Shown here: in pieces, positions 24,796-34,651 of the stretch | Layout: the number at the start of each line of letters is the position of its first letter | How positions within the stretch are numbered: position 1 is the first letter of the stretch | DNA from: Chloroflexota bacterium | GTDB lineage: Bacteria; Chloroflexota; Dehalococcoidia; DSGV01 | Length of the DNA stretch: 42,773 nucleotides | Assembly (NCBI GenBank): GCA_021787985.1 | Contig: JAJYLG010000022.1 | Location: 1 to 42,773, forward strand | Reading direction: 5' to 3' | Notes under the pieces: generated by a model | The model's input: the letters and a program-made list of their open reading frames with translations, nothing else | The model's database searches: none | Told to the model about the DNA's origin: nothing | Made by a program: the position numbers and the translations under genes

Positions 24796-26409
24796 CTATT
24801 CGAGGCTCAGCAGGTAGGGGTAATGGGGCTGCCCACCCTCCAGCACACTCACCTCGATCTCCGAGAAGCGCCGCTGCAGCCGAGTACCCAGGGCCTCCGC
24901 TCGCGGGCGGTCCGTTCCGTCGCCCCAGTAGATGGTGAGGAGCGAGTGTTCCTCACGGAGGGCGCGGGCCACGGCCTCCTCGGCCGCTCCCTCCAGCGTG
25001 TCGGCGCTCACTTCCAGCCGGCCGTCGATCAGCGCGATGGGCGTGCCGGGCGCGACGGTGCGGTCACCGACGTGCGCCGTGCGTGCGGCGTGCGTGACCT
25101 CGATGCTGCTGACGCTGGCCGCGGCCTCGGCCGCGGCGGCGGCGGCCTCGGCGGGGAGCGCCGAGCGGTCGACCGCCAGAGCGGCGGCGACGCCGGCCGG
25201 CAGGCTGGCCGTTGGCACTACGTGAACCTCGCGCTCGGTCATCGACGCGGCCTGCTCGGCAGCCAGTCGGATGTTGGGGTTGTTGGGCAGCACGATCACC
25301 GCCGGAGCACCGGTCTGGTCGATAGCGTCAAGCAGCTCGCCGGCCGAAGGGTTCATCGTCTGTCCCCCCGGCACGACGACGTTTGCGCCGGCCTCGCGCA
25401 GCACGCGCGCGAGCGGCTCGCTCGGCGCTACGGAGACGACCGCGAGCGGCGGCGCGCCCACCGGCGCATGCGTCTGTGCGTCGATGTCATCGACCTTGAC
25501 GCTACCGATACGGCCGTGGCGCTGGCCGACCTGGATCGCGGCGCCCGGGTCCGGTGTGTGGATGTGGACGTGAAACGCCTCCGGCTCGCCGACGACCAGC
25601 AGCGAATCGCCCAGCGGTGCGAGCGCGGCGCGCAGCTCCTCGGCCGCGCAGCCGGCGTGGCGGACCAGGAACTCGGTGCAGTAGCCGTACTCCCGGCCGG
25701 CGGAATGCGCCTCGGCGGCGACCCGCGCGAGCGGTGATTCCTTCGGCACATACGCCGGGGCGAGGTCTGACGTCGTGCCGAGGCAGGCATTGACCATGCC
25801 TTCGAGCAGCACGGTGAGGCCGAGGCCCCCGCTGTCGACCACGCCGGCCTCGCGGAGCGCCGGCAGCAGCTCGGGCGTGCGGTCCAGCATCGCGCGTGCC
25901 GCCGTGAACGCGGCGAGCAGCGCGTCGCCGGCGCGCGCGCCGCCCTCCCCGTCGACCGCCTGTCGCGCGCCGGCGCCGGCGGCTCGCGCCACGGAGAGGA
26001 TCGTGCCCTCCACCGGGTCGGCGAGCGCGCGGTAGGCCGTGCGGGCGCCTTCCTCGATCGCCGTGGCCAGGGCCGGGCCGTCGAGCGTCTCGAGGCCGGC
26101 GACGCCGGCGGCGAAGCCGCGCAGGATCTGGGAAAGGATCACGCCCGAGTTGCCTCGCGCCCCGACCAGCGCGCCGTGGGCCGCCGCGCCGGCAACCTCG
26201 CCGACGCTCGGTGCGGGTGCGCCGCTGGCCGCCTCGAGGGCAGCGCGCATGGTGAGCGTCATGTTGGTGCCGGTGTCGCCGTCAGGGACGGGAAAGACGT
26301 TGATCGCGTTCACCTCGGCCTGGTGGCGGGAGAGCCAGTCGAGCGCTTGCTGGAAGAGGCGGCGGAGCTCGGTCCCGTCGAGTGTGGCCGGGGGGGCCGT
26401 CCTGGTCAC
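24796..26409 (-). CDS. DAK2 domain fatty acid kinase, FakA/YloV-like
   Basis: A 537-residue protein of the FakA/YloV family. The N-terminal DAK2 domain (about 1-200) contains NAINVFPVPDGDTGTNM, the ATP/Mg site shared with dihydroxyacetone kinases, and GARGNSGVILSQILRGF. The middle part holds GYCTEFLVRH and the HVHIHTPDPG pair of histidines, and the C-terminal part has PGGQTMNPSAGEL and VLPNNPNI, as in FakA. It would use ATP to phosphorylate a fatty acid bound to the FakB-like protein encoded next. GTG 26409 with a GGGAGG site 6 bases upstream is preferred to GTG 26415. The neighbours rpmB (divergent), fakB and recG match the order around yloV in other Gram-positives. Confidence 0.92.
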   Translation of the reverse strand: MTRTAPPATLDGTELRRLFQQALDWLSRHQAEVNAINVFPVPDGDTGTNMTLTMRAALEAASGAPAPSVGEVAGAAAHGALVGARGNSGVILSQILRGFAAGVAGLETLDGPALATAIEEGARTAYRALADPVEGTILSVARAAGAGARQAVDGEGGARAGDALLAAFTAARAMLDRTPELLPALREAGVVDSGGLGLTVLLEGMVNACLGTTSDLAPAYVPKESPLARVAAEAHSAGREYGYCTEFLVRHAGCAAEELRAALAPLGDSLLVVGEPEAFHVHIHTPDPGAAIQVGQRHGRIGSVKVDDIDAQTHAPVGAPPLAVVSVAPSEPLARVLREAGANVVVPGGQTMNPSAGELLDAIDQTGAPAVIVLPNNPNIRLAAEQAASMTEREVHVVPTASLPAGVAAALAVDRSALPAEAAAAAAEAAASVSSIEVTHAARTAHVGDRTVAPGTPIALIDGRLEVSADTLEGAAEEAVARALREEHSLLTIYWGDGTDRPRAEALGTRLQRRFSEIEVSVLEGGQPHYPYLLSLE

Positions 26410-26472
26410 GCGCACCTCCCGTTGTGGCACGCCGGCGGTGGTACGAAGGGGGCGTGCATGGTAGGCTGTGGA

Positions 26473-26481
26473 ATTGTAACA
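26473..26481 (-). promoter_or_regulatory. Extended -10 promoter for the fakA operon
   Basis: TGTTACAAT on the minus strand (TACAAT at 26473-26478 with TG one base upstream) matches the extended -10 pattern at five of six positions. It stands about 65 bases before the fakA start, in the 108-base gap shared with divergent rpmB. No good -35 for either gene is obvious. Confidence 0.5.
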
Positions 26482-26517
26482 GTGCTTGTCGCGTGCAGGC
26501 AGTAAGGGAGCGTCGAA

Positions 26518-26739
26518 GTGGCAGCGGGACTTTGTGAGGCATGCGGCAAGGCGACGGTGTTCGGTCGGAACATCCGTCACCGCCATTCCGGCCGCTGGGA
26601 GCGGAAGGCACCGCGGACGAACCGCAGCTTCCGTCCCAACGTGCACAAGAAGACGGTGTCCATCAACGGGCGGCCGGTGCGGATGAACATCTGCTCGCGT
26701 TGCCTCCGATCGCAACTCCGGGCGACGACCACCGTCTAA
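26518..26739 (+). CDS. rpmB: 50S ribosomal protein L28 (bL28)
   Basis: A 73-residue bL28 with the zinc-binding (C+) form: CEACGKAT at the start and CSRCLR near the end, so CxxC pairs at Cys6/Cys9 and near residue 59. The core GRNIRHRHSGRWERKAPRTN and PNVHKKTVSINGRPVRM is typical. It is a basic structural protein of the large subunit. The GTG start at 26518 has an AAGGGAG site 7 bases upstream. It is divergent from fakA and its TAA stop interlocks by four bases with the TAG stop of rpe on the other strand. No terminator is possible between the two. Confidence 0.96.
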   Translation: MAAGLCEACGKATVFGRNIRHRHSGRWERKAPRTNRSFRPNVHKKTVSINGRPVRMNICSRCLRSQLRATTTV

Positions 26740-27431
26740 ATCGGGCCGACGGAGAGCGCGGTTTCCACCTGCTCGCGCAGCCGCGCGATGGCGGCCTCGA
26801 TCCCGTCCGGGTGCTCGAAGACGTATGAGCCGGCGACCAGCACGTCGGCGCCGGCGCGCACGACCTCCGCGGTGGTGTCGCCGTTCACACCGCCGTCGAT
26901 CTCGATCAGCGTCGACAGGCGGCGTGCGTCGAGCAGCCGTCGCAGCTCGCGGGTGCGCCCCGCGGTGGCAGCGATGAACGGCTGACCGCCCCAGCCTGGG
27001 TTCACGGCCATCAGCACGATCAGGTCGGCCACGTCGAGCACCGGCTCGATGGCCGTGAGCGGCGTGCCGGGATTGACCGCCACCCCGGCCATCACGCCCA
27101 GCCGCTGGATCGAGCCGAGCACACGGTGGATGTGTACCGTGGCCTCGACGTGAACGGACATCGAGCGTGCGCCCGCGGCGACGAACGCCTCCACGTGCCG
27201 CTCCGGATTCTCCACCATCAGGTGCACGTCCATCGGCAGGTCGCAGGAGCGGCGCACCGCGTCGGCCACCAGTGGCCCCAGGGTGATATTGGGGACGAAG
27301 TGCCCGTCCATCACATCGACGTGGATCCATCCCGCGCCGGCGTCCTGGGCGGCACGCACCTCCGTGCCCAGGCGCGCGAAGTCGGCGCTGAGGATCGAGG
27401 GCGCGATGACCACCGGCCGGCGTGCGCTCAT
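26736..27431 (-). CDS. rpe: Ribulose-phosphate 3-epimerase
   Basis: Rpe interconverts ribulose 5-phosphate and xylulose 5-phosphate in the pentose phosphate pathway. The 231-residue barrel protein has APSILSADFARLG, HVDVMDGHFVPNITLGP, MDVHLMVENPERHV, a VAVNPGTPL turn, VLMAVNPGWGGQPFI and EIDGGVN with the expected Asp, and the closing DVLVAGSYVF. The ATG at 27431 overlaps the argH stop by four bases (ATGA), so it is the last gene of the argG-HAD-HAD-argH-rpe operon. Confidence 0.96.
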   Translation of the reverse strand: MSARRPVVIAPSILSADFARLGTEVRAAQDAGAGWIHVDVMDGHFVPNITLGPLVADAVRRSCDLPMDVHLMVENPERHVEAFVAAGARSMSVHVEATVHIHRVLGSIQRLGVMAGVAVNPGTPLTAIEPVLDVADLIVLMAVNPGWGGQPFIAATAGRTRELRRLLDARRLSTLIEIDGGVNGDTTAEVVRAGADVLVAGSYVFEHPDGIEAAIARLREQVETALSVGPI

Positions 27432-28930
27432 CGTCGCTTGGACTTCCTGCGTGGTTTCGGGGTGGCAGGCACTTCCTCGCCGCCGGTTTGCAGCTCGCGC
27501 AGACGCTGGCGCACGGTCTGGCGCGCGTCGCGCAGCGCCGCCTCGACCTGCCGGCGCGCGGTCCCGCCGGGCACGTCGCGTGAGGCGATGCTGCGCTCCA
27601 CCGTCATGCCGGCCGCGTCCTCGGCGAAGAGCGGGGAGTACGCCTGGAGCTCCGCCAGCGAGAGATCGGTAAGGTCCACTGCCCGCGCCTCGCAGTCGCG
27701 CACCATTCGACCGACGAGCTCGTGAGCGTGGCGGAAAGGCATTCCGCGGCGCGCCAGGTAGTCGGCGTAGTCCGTGGCCAGGGCGAAGCTTCCCGATGCG
27801 GCGGCGCGCATCCGCTCGCGGTCGAACTCGAGGGCGGGGAGCATCTCGGCCAATGCGACGAGCGTAAGCATCACGGCATCTTCGGCCGCGTAGAGCGTTC
27901 CTTTGTCCTGCTGCAGGTCGCGGTTGTAGGCGAGCGGCAGCCCCTTGAGGAGTGTCGCGAGCTCGACGAAGGCGGCGACCGGCCTGCCGGTGCGTCCGCG
28001 GGCCAGCTCGGCGATGTCCGGGTTCTTCTTCTGAGGCATGATGCTCGATCCGGTGGCCCAGGCATCGGGCAGGCGCACGAAGCCGAACTCGGCCGTCGAC
28101 CAGAGCACCAGCTCCTCGGCCAGCCGGGAGCAGTGCACGCCGATGATGGCCAGGGTGGCCAGCAGCTCCAGGAGGTAGTCGCGGTCCGACACGGCGTCGA
28201 TGCTGTTGCGCGTGATCTTGGGGAAGCCGAGCTGCTGCGCCACGAACCGGCGGTCCACCGGGTAGGGCACGCCGGCCAGGGCTCCCGATCCAAGCGGCGA
28301 GACGATGACGCGCGCCATGCATTCGTCGAGCCGGTCGGTGTCGCGGTCGAACATCTCGTAGTAGGCCAGCAGATGGTGGGCCAAGAGTACGGGCTGGGCG
28401 CGCTGCAGGTGCGTGTAGCCGGGCATGACCGTGTCGGTCTCACGCTCGGCGACGCGCACGAGGGCGTCCTGCAGGGCGAGAAGGGACTCGAATATGCGGT
28501 AGACGGCCTGGGCGGTGTACAGGCGGAAGTCGGCCGCCACCTGGTCGTTGCGCGAGCGCGCGGTGTGCAATCGATAGCCGATCTCACCCACGCGCTGGAC
28601 GAGGAGCTGCTCCACGGCGCTGTGCACGTCCTCGGCGTCTTCGGGCAGCTCGAGCCGGTCCTCGTCCGCCTCGGTGGCCATTTGATCGAGCGCCTGCACG
28701 ATGTGGTCGGCCTCGCCGCGGTCGATGATTCCCTGGCGGCCAAGCATGCGCGCGTGGGCGATGGAGCAGAGGAGGTCCTCGAGCAGGAAGCGGCTGTCTT
28801 GCGCCAGGCTGCTGGTCGTGAGGAAGGCGATCGGGTGCACGCTCTCCTTGAAGCGGCCGCCCCACATGGCGGCGGCATGCGTCTCCTCGGGCGGCGGCCC
28901 GGCCGCGCGCTTCGCCTTGTCCTGTGCCAT
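27428..28930 (-). CDS. argH: Argininosuccinate lyase
   Basis: ArgH splits argininosuccinate into arginine and fumarate, the last step of arginine synthesis. The 500-residue protein has MWGGRFKE, HTARSRNDQVAADFRL, PGYTHLQRAQPVLLAHH, the Ser-containing signature GSSIMPQKKNPD, and GLPLAYNRDLQQDK. The ATG at 28930 overlaps the stop of the upstream HAD gene by one base (TGATG). The N-terminal 20 residues and a C-terminal Arg/Lys tail of about 35 residues extend past the family core. It lies in one operon with argG, separated by two HAD phosphatase genes. Confidence 0.96.
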   Translation of the reverse strand: MAQDKAKRAAGPPPEETHAAAMWGGRFKESVHPIAFLTTSSLAQDSRFLLEDLLCSIAHARMLGRQGIIDRGEADHIVQALDQMATEADEDRLELPEDAEDVHSAVEQLLVQRVGEIGYRLHTARSRNDQVAADFRLYTAQAVYRIFESLLALQDALVRVAERETDTVMPGYTHLQRAQPVLLAHHLLAYYEMFDRDTDRLDECMARVIVSPLGSGALAGVPYPVDRRFVAQQLGFPKITRNSIDAVSDRDYLLELLATLAIIGVHCSRLAEELVLWSTAEFGFVRLPDAWATGSSIMPQKKNPDIAELARGRTGRPVAAFVELATLLKGLPLAYNRDLQQDKGTLYAAEDAVMLTLVALAEMLPALEFDRERMRAAASGSFALATDYADYLARRGMPFRHAHELVGRMVRDCEARAVDLTDLSLAELQAYSPLFAEDAAGMTVERSIASRDVPGGTARRQVEAALRDARQTVRQRLRELQTGGEEVPATPKPRRKSKRR

Positions 28931-29742
28931 CAGCGTCGCTCCTCTGCGGTCTCGTCCGGGACAGCGGACGCTGCGGGCAGCGCTCCGGCCTCGCGGCGCG
29001 CGAAGAAGTAGGGCAACCAGCGGATCTCGCGCAGGTCGTCGATGCGGTGATCGGGATGCAGTCCCGGCGGCAACGGGTGGAGGCGCGAGCCGTTGCGCTT
29101 CCAGCAGGTGCGCATGCCCAGCATCGCGGCAGGCTGGAGGTCCGCCAGCGGGCTGTCGCCGACCAGGAGGGCATCGCCGGCGGGCACGTCGAGCGCCGCG
29201 AGGGCACGCGCGAAGATCTCCGGATGCGGCTTCAGCCAGCCGCAGTCGCAGGAGCAGACGGCCGCGGTCACGTACGCCGCCAGTCCCGCGGACTGGAGCT
29301 CCGCGGCGAGCAAGGGCCCGCCGAACCAGCGGTTGGAGACCACCCCGACGGCGTACCCGTGACCGCGGAGCCAGGCCAGGGTCTCCGCCGCGTCCGGATA
29401 CACCTGTCGGCCCAGCGAGTCCGGGTGGATGAACGCGGCCTGCCACAGCGCGTCGCGAAGGTCCGGGTCAAGGGTCAGCCCATGGCGGGACGCAACGCGT
29501 TCGAGGATTGCCGGGCCATCGGGTGCGGCCAGATTGCCGTGGTGCGCCGACTCGAGCGCCGCCTCCATGGCGGTGTGCAGGTCGGCGGCGAAGCACACGG
29601 CGTCCCAGCCAGCGGGCAGGCCGTGTCCATCGAGCGTGCGTGTCACGGCCCGCGCGACGAGGGTGTGTAGGTGCCCGCGCTCGATGGGGATCGGCATCTG
29701 CCAGAGCGTGTCGCCGAGGTCGAAGAGCACGGCCCGCAGCAT
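28930..29742 (-). CDS. HAD superfamily phosphatase, first of a tandem pair
   Basis: A 270-residue HAD hydrolase (subfamily IA). Motif I is MLRAVLFDLGDTLW (Asp nucleophile near residue 8 and the second Asp two on), motif II is VGVVSNRWFGG, motif III is the lysine in GWLKPHPEIF, and motif IV is LVGDSPLADLQPA (GDSxxxD). The cap lies between residues about 20 and 115. These enzymes hydrolyse phosphoesters. It shares clear sequence elements with its downstream-coordinate neighbour (29743-30519), consistent with tandem duplication. The ATG directly follows the other gene's stop, and it lies before argH. The substrate is unknown. Confidence 0.88.
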   Translation of the reverse strand: MLRAVLFDLGDTLWQMPIPIERGHLHTLVARAVTRTLDGHGLPAGWDAVCFAADLHTAMEAALESAHHGNLAAPDGPAILERVASRHGLTLDPDLRDALWQAAFIHPDSLGRQVYPDAAETLAWLRGHGYAVGVVSNRWFGGPLLAAELQSAGLAAYVTAAVCSCDCGWLKPHPEIFARALAALDVPAGDALLVGDSPLADLQPAAMLGMRTCWKRNGSRLHPLPPGLHPDHRIDDLREIRWLPYFFARREAGALPAASAVPDETAEERR

Positions 29743-30515
29743 TCAGGCGCCTCCGAACGCCGGGTGGGTCAGCAGATCCGCGACCGACCCGACCACGAGG
29801 TCCGGGCGAGCGGAGGGGTCGCCCTCGGCGACCGGCCAGACGCGGTCCTCCTCGGCCGGGGAGGACGGTTGCCGCCATACGGCCCACATGCCGGCGCGGT
29901 GCGCGCCCCACACGTCGGCCCGCAGCGAGTCGCCCACCACGGCCGTCTGCTCGGGTGCGACGCCGAGATCGGCGGCGGCTCGCAGGAAGATGGCCGGCTG
30001 TGGCTTGCGCAAACCGGCATCGCAGGACACCTGGAGCGTGGCGAAGTAGCGAGACAAACCGCACTCCTCGAGCTCCGCGCGAAACCGTGGACCGCCATAG
30101 GCGCGGTTGGTCACACAACCGAGGAAGAGCCCGCGGGCGGTGAGCTGTTCGAGCGTGGGTAGGGCTTCCGCCAGCAGCTCGCGACCATACGCGGCGCCGC
30201 CCAGGTTCCAGGCGCCCCACGCGGCTTCGGCCAGCGCGCGATCGCCCGGCAGGCCGGCGGTGGCGAGCGCAGCGCGGACCATCTCGACGTAGTCGAGGCT
30301 GAGCGCGTCGTCCAGAATGGCGCGCCGGGTCAGCGCGCGCAGCCGGTCGCGGACGTCCGCCCACAGTGCGGCCGGGTCTTCGACCGCGAGGCCGTGCTCC
30401 GCGAAGCAGCGGGCCAGACGCTCGCCGCCCAACCGGCGCAGCTCCTCGCCCGACGGGCGGCGCGGGAAGTGCCAGAGCGTGTCGCCGAGGTCGAAGAGCA
30501 CGGCGCGGAGGGGAT

Positions 30516-30519
<4 letters not shown>
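29743..30519 (-). CDS. HAD superfamily phosphatase, second of a tandem pair
   Basis: A 258-residue HAD hydrolase with motif I MNPLRAVLFDLGDTLWHF, motif II GCVTNRAYGGPRF, motif III LRKPQPAIF and motif IV VVGDSLRADVWGA. It resembles the 28930-29742 product in motifs and in flanking segments (for example NR-GGP-AEL with YF or YV), so the two are tandem paralogues. The ATG at 30519 overlaps the argG stop by four bases (ATGA). The stop is next to the first HAD start, so all are translated together. A role in removing a phosphorylated by-product of nearby metabolism is possible, but inferred only from position. Confidence 0.88.
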
Positions 30520-31748
<1,229 letters not shown>

Positions 31749-31865
31749 GGCATCGCCAGTATCGCAGGTCGGATCGCTACAGGCAGCCGTGCGGTTGGCT
31801 GTTGGCAGGCGCCAGCGTGGCGGGGGGCGACCCGGTGGCAACGACGGCACGGTGCGCCGGCTATC

Positions 31866-32408
31866 ATGGACGGCGAGGTTCGAGCTCGGATGGCCGTGCC
31901 GCAGAAACGACCTACCCCGCAGCCGTCGCGTGGCGCCGCCCGTCGCGCGCCGTTGCCGTGGCACTTCAAGCTGATGCTGGGCGCCGCCGGCGTGTACGTC
32001 GCGGCGCGCGTCGTGCAGGTCCTGGGCTGGTTGGGGGTGAGCCTGGCGCAGGTGCACCTGGCCTGGGGCGTGGTCGTCTGCGCGCTGAACGTGGTGGTGG
32101 CGGCCTGGGGGCTGCTGATGTGGCGGCGGGGGCGTCCGGCGATCGTCGGGTTCTGGTGGTTAACCGCGACCGCGTGGGCGTCAGTGGTGCCGCAGGTGCT
32201 GCTCGGCGTGTGGCTCTACGCCGAGGGCCATCGCGCGCCGCTCGGTTGGCAGCACTACGTCTACGGCCCGGCGCTGCTGGTCCTGGCGGCCTTCGGTCTG
32301 CTCGAGCGCAAGCACATGCCGGGACGTGAGGGGCTGCTGTTCGGCGTGGTCTCGCTGCTGATCGCGCTGGCGGCGGCGCGCGGTCTCTGGACGGGGCTGA
32401 GCGCTTAG
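31866..32408 (+). CDS. Small integral membrane protein of unknown function
   Basis: A protein of about 180 residues (or 172 from ATG 31890) with a basic N-terminus (RPTPQPSRGAARRAPLPW) and four hydrophobic segments: LMLGAAGVYVAARVVQVLGWLGV, LAWGVVVCALNVVVAAWGLLMW, PAIVGFWWLTATAWASVVPQVLLGVWLYA plus HYVYGPALLVLAAFGLL, and LLFGVVSLLIALAAARGLW. I do not recognise a family. It is the only plus-strand gene between argG and argD, and its TAG stop interlocks by four bases with the argD TAA stop. There is no sign of a metabolic link to arginine genes. Confidence 0.75.
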   Translation: MDGEVRARMAVPQKRPTPQPSRGAARRAPLPWHFKLMLGAAGVYVAARVVQVLGWLGVSLAQVHLAWGVVVCALNVVVAAWGLLMWRRGRPAIVGFWWLTATAWASVVPQVLLGVWLYAEGHRAPLGWQHYVYGPALLVLAAFGLLERKHMPGREGLLFGVVSLLIALAAARGLWTGLSA

Positions 32409-33610
32409 CCGCGTTTCGCGCGCGCGTGCAGCGCGTCCTCGATGATCCCCAGCGCGCGGTCCAGCTCGCGCTCGGTCACCGTGAGCGGCGGCAGGAAACG
32501 GACGGTCGTTGGTCGGATGGCGTTGGCGATCAACCCGCGGCCCAGTAGGTCCGACGACAGCTCGTCGGCGACCTCGCTGTCGAGCTCCATCGCCACCATC
32601 AGGCCGCGACCGCGCACCTCGCTGATACCGGGATGCCGGTCCTCGATCGACCGCAATCCGGAGATGAAGCGCCGGCCCTTGCTCGCCGCTTCATCGGGCA
32701 AGTCGTGCTCGATGACGTGGCTCAGGACGGCGAAGCCGACGGCGGTGGCGAGGGGGTTGCCGCCGAAGGTGGTGCCGTGGTCGCCGGGGTCGAAGGCGGA
32801 CGCAACCTCCTCGCGGGCGAGGAACGCGCCGATGGGCACGCCACCACCCAGGCCCTTGGCCACGGTCATGATGTCCGGCCGGGCGCCGGTGAGCTGCCAG
32901 CCGAAGAGCCGGCCGGTTCGGCCGACCCCGGTCTGAACCTCGTCCACGATGAGCAGGATGCCGTTCCGGTCGCACCATTGCCGCAGGCCGGGCAGGTAGT
33001 CGTCGTCCGGCACGATCACGCCGGCCTCGCCCTGGACGGCCTCGACGATGATGGCGCAGGTCCGGGGCGTCGTGGCCGCCTTGATGGCGTCCAGGTCGTT
33101 GTACGGCACGTGGAAGAAGCCCGGGGGCAGTGGTTCGAAGGGCGTGCGGTACTTGACGGTGCCGGTCGCGGCGAGCGCGCCCATCGTGCGCCCGTGGAAC
33201 CCGCCGACCGTGGCGATGACCTCGAATGCGCCGCCCTTGCGCACCTTGCCCCACTTGCGCGCCAGCTTGAGCGCGCCCTCCACTGCCTCGGCCCCGCTGT
33301 TGCAGAAGAAGACGCGGTCCAGGCCGGTCGACTCGGTCAGGAGCTCGGCGAGCTCGATCTGCGGCGTGGTGTAGAAGTAGTTGCTGACGTGGATCAGCTT
33401 ACGGGCCTGGTCCTCGAGCGCGTGCACGACGACGGGATGCGAGTGCCCGAGCACGTTGACCGCGATCCCGGCCAGGAAATCCAGGTACTCGTTGCCGTTC
33501 GCATCCCACACGCGGGTGCCTTCGCCGCGCACGAGGACGATGGGCAAGCGCTTGCCCGTCTGCATGTAGAGGTGCTTCTCCAGGGTTTGCCAGTCGCGGT
33601 CGATCGCCAT
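32405..33610 (-). CDS. argD: Acetylornithine aminotransferase
   Basis: ArgD transfers an amino group from glutamate to N-acetylglutamate semialdehyde, giving N-acetylornithine. The 401-residue class III aminotransferase has YLDFLAGIAVNVLGHSHP, FCNSGAEAVEGALKLAR, GGFHGRTMGALAATG, IIVEAVQGEAGV, LIVDEVQTGVGRTG and the Schiff-base lysine in TVAKGLGGGVPIGA, then GTTFGGNPLA. The ATG at 33610 has a GGAG site 8 bases upstream; an ATG at 33625 is an alternative. It is 237 bases after argB on the same strand. Succinyl-diaminopimelate or lysine-pathway activity cannot be excluded, as ArgD is often bifunctional. Confidence 0.94.
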   Translation of the reverse strand: MAIDRDWQTLEKHLYMQTGKRLPIVLVRGEGTRVWDANGNEYLDFLAGIAVNVLGHSHPVVVHALEDQARKLIHVSNYFYTTPQIELAELLTESTGLDRVFFCNSGAEAVEGALKLARKWGKVRKGGAFEVIATVGGFHGRTMGALAATGTVKYRTPFEPLPPGFFHVPYNDLDAIKAATTPRTCAIIVEAVQGEAGVIVPDDDYLPGLRQWCDRNGILLIVDEVQTGVGRTGRLFGWQLTGARPDIMTVAKGLGGGVPIGAFLAREEVASAFDPGDHGTTFGGNPLATAVGFAVLSHVIEHDLPDEAASKGRRFISGLRSIEDRHPGISEVRGRGLMVAMELDSEVADELSSDLLGRGLIANAIRPTTVRFLPPLTVTERELDRALGIIEDALHARAKRG

Positions 33611-33739
33611 GGCACACTCCGTCATGGGGCGGGCATCGGCGGCATCGACTCCGGTAGCCGGGCGAGCCTGGGCGTCATCGTCGGCAGCCTCTGTGCCATG
33701 CCCCGCGAGGCCTCGGGCGCGAGGGAAGTCCTGCGCGCG

Positions 33740-33769
33740 ATCGTACGCGGCGGACGACTCCGGTCGCAA
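33740..33769 (-). promoter_or_regulatory. Weak promoter candidate before argD
   Basis: On the minus strand TTGCGA (33764-33769) and TACGAT (33740-33745) are 18 bases apart, each matching four of six consensus bases. This 237-base gene-free interval (33611-33847) separates argB from argD, and I find no ARG box or coding sequence in it. Confidence 0.25.
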
Positions 33770-33847
33770 GCTCGCGCACGGGGCCGCCACCGGGACGAGC
33801 GTCGATCATCTCGGGCAGTCGAGCGGCCGCGAGCGCGAGCCGATCGG

Positions 33848-34651
33848 TTAGCGGCCGGGGACGACGCGCGTGCCGAGCGGCCGTCCGCGCAGGGCCGCCA
33901 CCAGCGCGCGGGGGGCCCGCGCGTCCAGGATCACGGCGCGGCATCCGGCGGCGGCGGCGACCATGGCCCCGTCGACCTTCGGCAGCATGCCGCCGGCGAT
34001 CACCTTGCGGCGGACGAGGGTGCGCACGTCGGAGGGGCCGAGGCGGGCGAGGCGCTGGCCGTCGCGATCGCGTACGCCGTCGACGTCGGTGGCGAACACG
34101 AGCCATCCGGCGCGCAGGGCGGCCGCGAGCGCGCCCGCTGCCGCGTCGGCGTTCACGTTCAACAGCTCACCTCGGGGGCCCAGGCCGATCGGGGCGACGA
34201 CCGGCGTCGTGCCCAGGTCGAGTAGCTCCTCCAGCAGCTCGCCACGGACGGCAACGACGCTGCCGACCAAGCCCAGCTTGGGGTCTTCGAGCTCGCAGCG
34301 CAGCAGGCCGCCGTCGGCACCGCTCAGGCCGAATGCGTCGGCGCCCCGCCGACGCAGCCCGGCGACGAGGCTCTTGTTGACGAGGCCGGCCAGCGCGGCG
34401 GCGGCAACGTCGAGCACGTCCGATGTCGTGACGCGCAGCCCGCGCTCGAACTGCGATGGGATGCCGAGCCGGTCGAGCCACTGGGAGATGAGCGGCCCGC
34501 CGCCGTGCACGAGCACCACGCGCCAGCCGGCGACCGCGAGCGCCGCCACGTCGTCGAGCGTGGTGTCGGCCTCGCCGAGCGTGCTGCCGCCGATCTTGAC
34601 GACGAGCGCGCCGGACGGTGGGGGCAGCTCGTCAGGTGGTGTAGTCAGCAT
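33848..34651 (-). CDS. argB: Acetylglutamate kinase
   Basis: ArgB phosphorylates N-acetylglutamate with ATP. The 267-residue amino acid kinase has VVKIGGSTL at the start, VVLVHGGGPLISQWL, LSGADGGLL, VAPIGLGPRGELLNVNADAAAGALA, FATDVDGV, KVIAGGMLPKVDGAMVAAAAG and a short C-terminus. This is the classical ArgB pattern. The ATG at 34651 overlaps the end of argJ by 20 bases, so translation is coupled. The C-terminal sequence lacks the N-terminal helix of arginine-inhibited hexameric forms, so feedback control is uncertain. Confidence 0.94.
   Translation of the reverse strand: MLTTPPDELPPPSGALVVKIGGSTLGEADTTLDDVAALAVAGWRVVLVHGGGPLISQWLDRLGIPSQFERGLRVTTSDVLDVAAAALAGLVNKSLVAGLRRRGADAFGLSGADGGLLRCELEDPKLGLVGSVVAVRGELLEELLDLGTTPVVAPIGLGPRGELLNVNADAAAGALAAALRAGWLVFATDVDGVRDRDGQRLARLGPSDVRTLVRRKVIAGGMLPKVDGAMVAAAAGCRAVILDARAPRALVAALRGRPLGTRVVPGR

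Noticed and set aside
33611-33847. Small genes in the argB-argD gap
   Set aside because: Open frames in this interval are Arg/Ala-rich shadows without a ribosome site or recognisable domain.
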